DNA of 9,828 nt, taken from assembly GCA_018399855.1 (NCBI GenBank), contig JAGYNX010000056.1:1-9828 (forward strand), read 5' to 3'. Origin of the DNA: Spirochaetota bacterium. GTDB lineage: Bacteria; Spirochaetota; UBA4802; UB4802. The notes under the pieces were generated by a model, which saw only the letters and a program-made list of their open reading frames with translations, was not told the DNA's origin and made no database searches. A program made the translations under genes and the position numbers. Position 1 is the first letter of the stretch. Each line of letters starts with the position of its first letter. This document shows positions 1-5,795 of the stretch, in pieces.

Positions 1-938
1 TGAACGAAACAACAACGGTATACGTCCCCGAAAACAACAGTAACGAGAGAATCGATATTTTTCTCGCCGAGGCCCTTGAACTTTCCATGTCAAGGAGCTA
101 CATACAGAAACTTATCAGGAATGGAAATATTACAGTCAACGGACATCAAGTCAAGCAGAACTACAGGGTTAAAACAGACGACCAGGTCATCATCAATATC
201 CCTGAGCCAGAAGAACTGGATCTGCAGCCCGAGAATATACCACTGGATATTATATACCAGGACAGCCACATCGCCGTTATCCATAAGCCAGCCGGTATGG
301 TTGTACATCCGGGAAACGGGAACTGGGATCACACACTTGTTAATGCCCTTTTATACCATCTGAAAGACCTGTCTTCTATCGGTGGGGTAGCCCGGCCGGG
401 TATAGTACACCGGCTTGACAAAGACACCGAGGGACTTATGGTTGTGGCAAAAAATGACAATGCCCACCAGAATTTAACCCGCGCCTTCGCCGACAGGGAG
501 GTATACAAGGAATACACTGCCATTATCAGCGGGAAACCCCACCACCAGCACGGAATCATCGACAGCCCCATCGGCCGTCACCCCAGGTACGGCCATAAAA
601 TGACCACGCTGCAATCAGGGAAAGAAGCGCTCACAGAATATGATCTTCTCAAGATATGGCATACACCATCCGGCGTTTTTTCAAGGCTGAAACTTATTAT
701 TCACACAGGTCGAACCCACCAGATTCGTGTGCACTGTGCCTCACTGGGACTGCCCATAGTTGGTGATCCAATTTACTCGAAAAAGTCGTCAAAACACAGG
801 GTAGATTACCTGTGCCTGGGTGCTCTGAAACTGGCATTCACCCATCCGTCAACTGCAGAAAAAATGGAATTTTCTATTGACATACCCCAACACATGCAAA
901 AATTTATGAATCGCCTTGAATCGCGCCAACTTGCATAA
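1..938 (+). CDS. rluD: RluD-family 23S rRNA pseudouridine synthase (5' codon cut by window edge)
   Basis: This enzyme isomerises specific uridines of 23S rRNA to pseudouridine. RluD family members act on helix 69 late in 50S assembly. The frame is open from the first bases: positions 1-2 (TG) complete a start codon whose first base lies outside the window, giving a 312-residue protein, a normal full length. Starting at the internal ATG at 87 would cut the S4 RNA-binding domain (about residues 16-75, beginning NERIDIFLAEALELS), so I reject that start. The catalytic domain follows, with HRLDKDTEGLMVVAKN. The Asp of HRLD is residue 140, aligning with E. coli RluD Asp139, and GRTHQIRVH follows further on. 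The stop at 936-938 is 2 bases before tsaE, so the genes are probably co-transcribed. Family assignment is secure. RluD rather than RluC or another RluA-type paralogue is an inference from length and S4 domain. Confidence 0.92.
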   Translation, partial: NETTTVYVPENNSNERIDIFLAEALELSMSRSYIQKLIRNGNITVNGHQVKQNYRVKTDDQVIINIPEPEELDLQPENIPLDIIYQDSHIAVIHKPAGMVVHPGNGNWDHTLVNALLYHLKDLSSIGGVARPGIVHRLDKDTEGLMVVAKNDNAHQNLTRAFADREVYKEYTAIISGKPHHQHGIIDSPIGRHPRYGHKMTTLQSGKEALTEYDLLKIWHTPSGVFSRLKLIIHTGRTHQIRVHCASLGLPIVGDPIYSKKSSKHRVDYLCLGALKLAFTHPSTAEKMEFSIDIPQHMQKFMNRLESRQLA

Positions 939-940
939 TA

Positions 941-1384
941 ATGCGGTATACAATGAAACACTCACGCACATTCACCACATACTCGCCTGATGAGACTTTC
1001 GCATTTGCTGAAACACTTGGAGCCAATGCGCAATCCGGTGACGTATTTGCCCTGTATGGTGATCTTGGTACCGGCAAAACAATAATAGCAAAAGGTATCG
1101 CCAGGGGAATGGGTATCAAGGAAGACATTACCAGTCCTACTTTTACTCTTCTTGAAGAATACGATGCAAAGATTCCCCTTTACCATTTTGACCTGTATCG
1201 CATTGAGGATGACATTGAATTTGATCAGCTTTTTTTCGAAGAATACTGGGAGAATGAAGGCGTATCGGTGATTGAATGGGCCGAAAGAGCAGGCAACCGG
1301 TTACCTGCGCAGTCAATACAAATATACATTACATACCTGGATCCCGACAGAAGAGAGATTACAATTGAATACCCTGATAATTGA
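941..1384 (+). CDS. tsaE: TsaE, ATPase of the tRNA t6A synthesis complex
   Basis: TsaE is the P-loop ATPase that works with TsaB and TsaD to transfer threonylcarbamoyl from TC-AMP to A37 of ANN-decoding tRNAs in the cytoplasm. The 147-residue product has the expected length. It shows the Walker A motif GDLGTGKT (residues 40-47), SPTFTLLEEY (65-74), HFDLYR (82-87) and VIEWAER (110-116), all hallmarks of the family. The ATG at 941 follows the upstream stop by 2 bases (TAATAATG) and has no clear Shine-Dalgarno, which suggests coupling to translation of the pseudouridine synthase gene. An ATG at 953 is an alternative start that would remove only four residues. The 3' end overlaps tsaB by 20 bases. 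Confidence 0.95.
   Translation: MRYTMKHSRTFTTYSPDETFAFAETLGANAQSGDVFALYGDLGTGKTIIAKGIARGMGIKEDITSPTFTLLEEYDAKIPLYHFDLYRIEDDIEFDQLFFEEYWENEGVSVIEWAERAGNRLPAQSIQIYITYLDPDRREITIEYPDN
1350..1358 (+). promoter_or_regulatory. Shine-Dalgarno that decides the tsaB TTG start
   Basis: A purine block GAAGAGAGA lies inside the tsaE coding region and ends 6 bases before TTG 1365. It is only a moderate match to the anti-Shine-Dalgarno, but no better-supported start exists in this frame that keeps the conserved TsaB N terminus. Confidence 0.55.
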
Positions 1385-2075
1385 TACAGCCACATCATAC
1401 GAGCTGGTAGCTGCAGGCATGAATGGCAAGGTAGCTGACATGGGGCGTAATGCCGGTGTGTCCCATTCAATAACACTATTTGATTCTATTCAGAACGCAT
1501 TGCAGAAACTTGGCATTCAGACTCAATCATTAGAACTGCTGGGAGTGGGCATTGGGCCGGGTTCGTTCACCGGAATTCGAATTGCAGTTACAACCGCCAG
1601 GATGCTTGCCCAGGTTTTATCCATCCCCCTGGTGGGTATTCATTCACCCCTGCTGTACGCGATATCAGCGAAGGTGCCCGCTGAAGCCGTCATTATTGCT
1701 GCCTTTGACGCGAAAAAAGAAAGAGTTTTCGGTGCCGCCTACCGCACAGCCAGGACCACAGCCGTACCTGAAGAGGTGATAAAACCGGGGGATTACCACG
1801 TAGAAGAATTGCTGAACGCTGTTCCAACAGATTGCCCATTGTATACTATTGGCAATGGCATTGAGAAATTTATGGAGAGAGGATTGCTGGCCAGGCCGGA
1901 TTTGGTACATCTGCCTGATTTCGTTCCATCCGGCGCGGCGGCGATTAGATTGCTGGAAAACCTGTACGCAACGCATCCGAATAAATATGATTATTCAGGG
2001 GTACTTCCAGCATACGCAAGGAAATCCGATGCTGAAATTGTTAAAGAGTTAAAAAAGAAGAAAAAAGAAACATGA
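1365..2075 (+). CDS. tsaB: TsaB, scaffold subunit of the tRNA t6A synthesis complex (TTG start)
   Basis: TsaB is the inactive TsaD paralogue that dimerises with TsaD and is needed for t6A37 formation in tRNA. I place the start at TTG 1365. It gives MNTLIIDTATSYELVAAG, matching the usual ASKHA first strand, with a GAAGAGAGA stretch 6 bases upstream. The open frame runs further back to 1272, but that part is antiparallel to no known TsaB sequence and lies in tsaE. The first internal ATG (about 1419) would delete the first strand. The product is 236 residues, typical for the family. Motifs include HS near residue 34 and VGIGPGSFTGIRIAVTTARM (61-80). The C terminus is unusually lysine-rich (KELKKKKKET). 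The stop is 6 bases from the convergent PilZ-like gene. Confidence 0.93.
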   Translation: MNTLIIDTATSYELVAAGMNGKVADMGRNAGVSHSITLFDSIQNALQKLGIQTQSLELLGVGIGPGSFTGIRIAVTTARMLAQVLSIPLVGIHSPLLYAISAKVPAEAVIIAAFDAKKERVFGAAYRTARTTAVPEEVIKPGDYHVEELLNAVPTDCPLYTIGNGIEKFMERGLLARPDLVHLPDFVPSGAAAIRLLENLYATHPNKYDYSGVLPAYARKSDAEIVKELKKKKKET

Positions 2076-2081
2076 TAAGAA

Positions 2082-3260
2082 TCAGCCCTGCCGCCTTCTC
2101 TGCTTCATTTCTCTGAGCAGCTTGCTTTTATATTCAACTTCCATGGGCTGGATGACAGAATAGAAACGTTTCATCTCATCTTTTCGTGAAGAATTACCCG
2201 CGAAATCTACACCGGCAAAAAGATTTCCTTCATCATCATAATAAGTGAATTTAATTTCACCGTATATGGTAATTGGAGCCTGCAGCTTAAAAACGATATC
2301 AAACACGAATCCTTTTGTTTTGACCAGGTACTTTTTCAGGTTCGCATCGGTGATCCTTATCTTTACCCCCCCCTTGCTTATATCGATTATCTGCTGATGA
2401 GTGGATACAAGCATGGTGTTGGCATCCCTGATCATGTCAACAAGTTTGAAAGAAAGATCTTTGACTTCAAGCACCTTGTCCAGGGTGAGTATATCACTTT
2501 TTGAAACCATCTGTATGAAGGCGAAGGGTATTGAACGTTCATCTTCGGTGATATATAACACAGGTGAAATGATTATGGATTTATATCCACGCTCCACCAT
2601 ACGCTTTCTATATCGTTCTGTTTCTTCACCCAGTACTTCTTTAATATCCAGAAATTCTTCATTCATCGGCATCAATGATTCAGGATTGCCAGAATCTTCT
2701 ATATACAACGTGTTTCCCGTCTTTCTTATGGCGCTGAACACAGGGTCTTTCGTCTCGAGAATATCTACTTTAACCAGGTCTGCTTTCCTGGATACCTGTG
2801 ATTCAAACTGATCAAGTATAACCTTGATGCTGGTGGGGATCCGGAAGTTTGAAAGTTCAATAGTATGTTTTGAAAGCTTAAAATTTGTTGCCACAACCTT
2901 ATCCGGGCTAACCTTAAATCGCAGGTCTCTACGGCCCTTCTTCGCCTTACGTGCCGAAACCACCCTGCACTTGAAATAGCCAGGCCCCAGAACCTCTTCA
3001 ACATCGAGATCAATTTCAACGTACCTGTCCAGAAGTCCGTAAATGATTATCCTGTCATTTACCGGCTCGTACCCTACATCAGTAACCAGCATAACCGATT
3101 TGTCATCAAGGATCTCGTTAACCTCTACCCCGGTTTTATCAAGGGTATATTTAAGACTGAGCCTGTTCTTAAATTGCTCGTCTTTCAGAAGATTGAGAAT
3201 GTCATCAAGTGTCCTGATATCCTCATAGTTTCTTTCTTTTCTCTGCTTGAATTCTGCCAA
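2082..3260 (-). CDS. PilZ-like protein, spirochaete DUF1577 type (function unknown)
   Basis: I do not recognise a named gene. The 392-residue product has no signal peptide or membrane segment and is probably cytoplasmic. I read three parts. The first is a beta-rich N-terminal segment (about 40-125) resembling the YcgR-type PilZN domain, with a basic patch RKAKKGRRDLRF. The second is an alpha/beta middle (about 155-285). The third is a C-terminal PilZ-like barrel (about 288-370) with DISKGGVKIRI (293-303) and VDFAG. PilZ domains usually bind c-di-GMP through RxxxR and D/NxSxxG. The second motif is present, but I see no clear RxxxR just before it, so ligand binding is doubtful. The architecture recalls DUF1577 proteins of Leptospira; that is from memory, not a search. 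I chose TTG 3260 because AAGGA sits 8 bases upstream. GTG 3284 (400 residues) is the alternative. The C terminus is very basic. Confidence 0.72.
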   Translation of the reverse strand: MAEFKQRKERNYEDIRTLDDILNLLKDEQFKNRLSLKYTLDKTGVEVNEILDDKSVMLVTDVGYEPVNDRIIIYGLLDRYVEIDLDVEEVLGPGYFKCRVVSARKAKKGRRDLRFKVSPDKVVATNFKLSKHTIELSNFRIPTSIKVILDQFESQVSRKADLVKVDILETKDPVFSAIRKTGNTLYIEDSGNPESLMPMNEEFLDIKEVLGEETERYRKRMVERGYKSIIISPVLYITEDERSIPFAFIQMVSKSDILTLDKVLEVKDLSFKLVDMIRDANTMLVSTHQQIIDISKGGVKIRITDANLKKYLVKTKGFVFDIVFKLQAPITIYGEIKFTYYDDEGNLFAGVDFAGNSSRKDEMKRFYSVIQPMEVEYKSKLLREMKQRRRQG

Positions 3261-3268
3261 AACAATTT

Positions 3269-3273
3269 TCCTT
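3269..3273 (-). promoter_or_regulatory. Shine-Dalgarno AAGGA for the PilZ-like gene
   Basis: Read on the minus strand, AAGGA is followed by an 8-base spacer and TTG (3260-3258). The competing GTG at 3284-3282 lies upstream of this site and has no purine block before it, only an AT-rich stretch. This favours the shorter 392-residue product. Confidence 0.55.
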
Positions 3274-3327
3274 AACGAACTCACTTTTTTATACAGTAAT
3301 ATATACAATATACTATTATCAATATCG

Positions 3328-3333
3328 ATTATA
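3328..3333 (-). promoter_or_regulatory. Candidate -10 element for the PilZ-like gene
   Basis: The minus strand reads a perfect TATAAT here, 67 bases before the chosen TTG start. The -35 region at 17-base spacing is only a T-run, a poor match. The whole gap is AT-rich, so chance matches are likely. Confidence 0.3.
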
Positions 3334-3381
3334 CATGAATAATAATTCAGAAAAAAACGTATAATGCAATACTTTTTCAAA

Positions 3382-3413
3382 TTTTCATGTGTATATTCGC
3401 AGTAACATGAAAA
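3382..3413. repeat. Perfect 9-bp dyad in the divergent intergenic region, operator-like
   Basis: Arms TTTTCATGT (3382-3390) and ACATGAAAA (3405-3413) are exact inverted copies separated by 14 bases, so half-site centres are 23 bp apart, about two helical turns. It lies between the divergent PilZ-like gene and der, upstream of both candidate promoters. A binding site for a dimeric regulator is an inference. A chance dyad in AT-rich DNA is the alternative. Confidence 0.4.
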
Positions 3414-3461
3414 ACTATCCCCCACATTACAATGAATATTTTTTACTTGCGCAAAATCACG

Positions 3462-3489
3462 TTGTAATCATTCACTGACCACATATGAT
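3462..3489 (+). promoter_or_regulatory. Candidate sigma70-type promoter for der
   Basis: TTGTAA (3462-3467, 4 of 6 to TTGACA) and TATGAT (3484-3489, 5 of 6 to TATAAT) are spaced 16 bases apart and would give a leader of about 45 bases before the der start. A second TACAAT box lies near 3510-3516 but lacks a good -35 partner. Confidence 0.4.
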
Positions 3490-3540
3490 ATTTTGCTTTT
3501 ATATACCGTAGTACAATAACACGCGTTACAGGAATAATGT

Positions 3541-4854
3541 ATGACCAGGGGAATTCCATCAGTCAGTATCGTGGGAAGACAGAACGTGGGGAAGTCCACG
3601 CTCTTTAACGCGATAATTAACGAAAAGCGGGCAATCGTGGATGAGCATCCCGGCTTAACCAGGGACATATTGTCATTCAGGGTGTCCTACAAGGACTATT
3701 CCTTTGAAATCAAGGACACGCCAGGGCTTGATCTTGCGAAGGAATCTGAGCTGTCCGAGAACATCCTGGAAAACGCAAGACGCCATCTTCAACAATCTGA
3801 TTTAATTGTGCTTTTGCTTGAAACCCCGGCACCCCGATCATTCGATGCTGACCTTGTACAACTTGTACGAAAATTGAATGTACCCGCCGTGATCGCAGTC
3901 AACAAGATGGACCACCCGGAGGATATGGACAATCTCGTTAATTTTTACGAGCTTGGTATTTCTGAATTTATTCCGATTTCAGCGCTTAGAAAGAAAAACC
4001 TGCCCCTTTTGATGGACAAGATTATCTCTTTTCTCCCACAGAAAAATCCCGAAGAAATTCTGTCAGATCATGACATTGCCATCGTTGGCAGACCAAACTC
4101 GGGAAAATCAACCCTTCTTAATGCCTTCATCGGATATGACCGCTCCGTTGTCTCAGACATTCCCGGCACTACCCGTGATTCGGTTGATGAAATATTCAAA
4201 TTTAAAGGGCAAAATATACGGATAATTGACACTGCTGGAATGAGAAGAAAGCGAAAGATACAGGACAGTGTTGAATACTACTCACTGACAAGGACTATTG
4301 ATTCAATAAAGAGATGCGACGTAGCTGTACACCTTTTGGATGCCACCATGGGCATTACTGAAACAGATAAGAAAATTTCAGACGAGATAATCAAGGCACA
4401 CAGGCCCACCATCATCGCCATAAACAAGTGGGACGTTGTTGAAAAGGACGATAAAACATTCGACAAGTTCAAAGACCGCTTAATCTTTAAATATTACAGG
4501 GCAGCGGATTTTCCTATTATATCTATCTCTGCCTCTAACAAGACGCGAATACACAAGCTTCTTGAAACCGCATGTGATCTACACGAACGTGCAAAAAAAA
4601 GAATCGAAACAGCGAAGCTCAACAAGATGCTTGAACAGATACAGCGATCACACGCCATGCCCCTTCTTGGTGATACTCTTAAAATATACTATGCCACCCA
4701 GGTGGACACAGTTCCTCCGCATATTAAACTATTTGTAAATAACCCCGATTTATTCAAAAGGGACATAAAGAGATTCATTGAAAAGACTTTGCAGGAAAAG
4801 CTTAACTGGAAAGGTATCCCGGTAGTGCTTTCCCTTGAAGGGAAGAAAAAATAG
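3541..4854 (+). CDS. der: Der (EngA), two-domain GTPase for 50S ribosome assembly
   Basis: Der binds the immature large subunit and promotes late 50S maturation using GTP. The 437-residue product is full length, with two G domains and a C-terminal KH-like domain (about 355-435). The first G domain has GRQNVGKS (12-19), DTPG (59-62), NKMD (121-124) and SAL (147-149). The second has GRPNSGKS (183-190), DTAG (230-233), NKWD (295-298) and SAS (330-332). DTPG in the first domain, rather than the common DTGG, and HPGLTRD in the switch region are mild variants. Start ATG 3541 has AGGA (3530-3533) 7 bases upstream. It faces away from the PilZ-like gene and ends 9 bases from the convergent recR. Confidence 0.97.
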   Translation: MTRGIPSVSIVGRQNVGKSTLFNAIINEKRAIVDEHPGLTRDILSFRVSYKDYSFEIKDTPGLDLAKESELSENILENARRHLQQSDLIVLLLETPAPRSFDADLVQLVRKLNVPAVIAVNKMDHPEDMDNLVNFYELGISEFIPISALRKKNLPLLMDKIISFLPQKNPEEILSDHDIAIVGRPNSGKSTLLNAFIGYDRSVVSDIPGTTRDSVDEIFKFKGQNIRIIDTAGMRRKRKIQDSVEYYSLTRTIDSIKRCDVAVHLLDATMGITETDKKISDEIIKAHRPTIIAINKWDVVEKDDKTFDKFKDRLIFKYYRAADFPIISISASNKTRIHKLLETACDLHERAKKRIETAKLNKMLEQIQRSHAMPLLGDTLKIYYATQVDTVPPHIKLFVNNPDLFKRDIKRFIEKTLQEKLNWKGIPVVLSLEGKKK

Positions 4855-4863
4855 CCAACTGCA

Positions 4864-5463
4864 TCACATCTCCACCCTGCCCGAAAGGGATTTTGCCAGG
4901 GTGGGCCCATCAGCAAATTCCAGGTCTGATCCCACCGGTAACCCGTGTGCGATTCGCATAACCCTGATATTCATGGGTTTCAAGATACGCGCCACGTACA
5001 GGCTGGTAGCATCCCCTTCAACGGTGGGATTTGTGGCAAGAATAACCTCTTTTACTGATTGATCATTGCATCGTTGAACCAGTTCGTTGATTCTCAAGTC
5101 CTCCGGGCCGATACCATCCAGCGGGGCTATCACGCCTCCCAGTACATGATACAAGCCGCGAAAAGCCCCCGTACGTTCAATACTGATCATGTCTTCCGGC
5201 TCTTCAACCACGCAGAGAATCTCTTTATCCCTGTCGGGGCTGTTACACACCCTGCACAGCGCTTCATCGGAAATCCCCCCACACAGGGAACATGACCGTA
5301 TATTTCGCTTTAATTCAACGATAGCTTCAGAAAGCCTGTCAACCTGGTCAGCCGGCATTTTAAGTATATGAAAAGCCAGCCGGGTTGCACTTTTGCTGCC
5401 GATACCCGGTAGCCTTGAAAATTCCCGAATCAGGGAATCAAGATACTTTGAAGACGATTCCAT
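4864..5463 (-). CDS. recR: RecR, RecFOR-pathway recombination mediator
   Basis: RecR forms a ring clamp on DNA and, with RecO (and RecF), helps load RecA onto SSB-coated single strands during gap repair. The 199-residue product has the full domain order: N-terminal helix-hairpin-helix (SRLPGIGSKSATRLA, 16-30), a four-cysteine zinc finger (C58, C61, C70, C73), and a Toprim domain with EEPED (87-91) and NPTVEGDATSLYV. The C-terminal signature HGLPVGSDLEFADGPTL follows. ATG 5463 is preceded by AAGGAT, and the gene begins 8 bases after the ybaB stop. Last gene of the dnaX-ybaB-recR set, ending tail to tail with der. Confidence 0.97.
   Translation of the reverse strand: MESSSKYLDSLIREFSRLPGIGSKSATRLAFHILKMPADQVDRLSEAIVELKRNIRSCSLCGGISDEALCRVCNSPDRDKEILCVVEEPEDMISIERTGAFRGLYHVLGGVIAPLDGIGPEDLRINELVQRCNDQSVKEVILATNPTVEGDATSLYVARILKPMNIRVMRIAHGLPVGSDLEFADGPTLAKSLSGRVEM
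4872..4904. repeat. Hairpin-capable inverted repeat at the 3' end of recR
   Basis: CCACCCTG (4872-4879) and CAGGGTGG (4897-4904) are exact inverted copies. Between them lies a smaller CCC-GAAA-GGG hairpin with a GNRA-type loop (4880-4889). It falls in the last codons of recR and just past the der stop. No U-run follows immediately on either strand, so it is not a standard intrinsic terminator, but it could end der messages or protect 3' ends. Confidence 0.4.
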
Positions 5464-5471
5464 TTATATCC

Positions 5472-5795
5472 TTATTTAAGCATGTCAGTCAGGCCCGGGA
5501 TATTCATCCCACCGGTCAGCTTTGACATCTCATCAGCCGCGTATTCTTTACTCTTTTCCATGGCATCATTTATTGTAGCAAGAATACTTTTTTCAAGCTT
5601 CTTCGCGTCCCTGTCTTCGAGAGCAGCAGGATCAATTGTAATATCTACTATCTTGTATTCGCCGTTCACTACAACTTTCACGTAACCGTCCGCGCTTTCC
5701 GCAGAAGATTCCATTTTTTTTAATTTTTTCTGCATGCTTTTAAATTCCCGCTGCAACTTCATTATGTTACCAAGATCGCCCATTCCTTTAAGCAT
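5472..5795 (-). CDS. ybaB: YbaB/EbfC family nucleoid-associated protein
   Basis: This small dimeric DNA-binding protein is linked to nucleoid organisation; the Borrelia homologue EbfC binds DNA broadly and affects gene expression. The 107-residue product has the family layout. It starts with a charged helix (MLKGMGDLGNIMKLQREFKSM) and continues with the central strands (DGYVKVVVNGEYKIVDITIDP, split by short turns). A helical C terminus ends in a Gly/Met/Pro-rich tail (GGMNIPGLTDMLK). The start ATG shares its A with the last base of the dnaX stop (TAATG), so translation is probably coupled. A second ATG four codons in is possible but has its purine block too close. Confidence 0.95.
   Translation of the reverse strand: MLKGMGDLGNIMKLQREFKSMQKKLKKMESSAESADGYVKVVVNGEYKIVDITIDPAALEDRDAKKLEKSILATINDAMEKSKEYAADEMSKLTGGMNIPGLTDMLK

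Noticed and set aside
329..571. Minus-strand open frames opposite the pseudouridine synthase
   Set aside because: They are antisense to a clear conserved gene and show no domain or ribosome site.
1272..1364. Upstream extension of the tsaB frame to ATG 1272
   Set aside because: It lies wholly in tsaE, has no similarity to TsaB N termini, and the conserved first strand begins right after TTG 1365.
2095..2140. Possible hairpin (CTGCT/AGCAG) as a terminator between tsaB and the PilZ-like gene
   Set aside because: The stem is only five base pairs with no T-run on the relevant side, and it lies in coding sequence.
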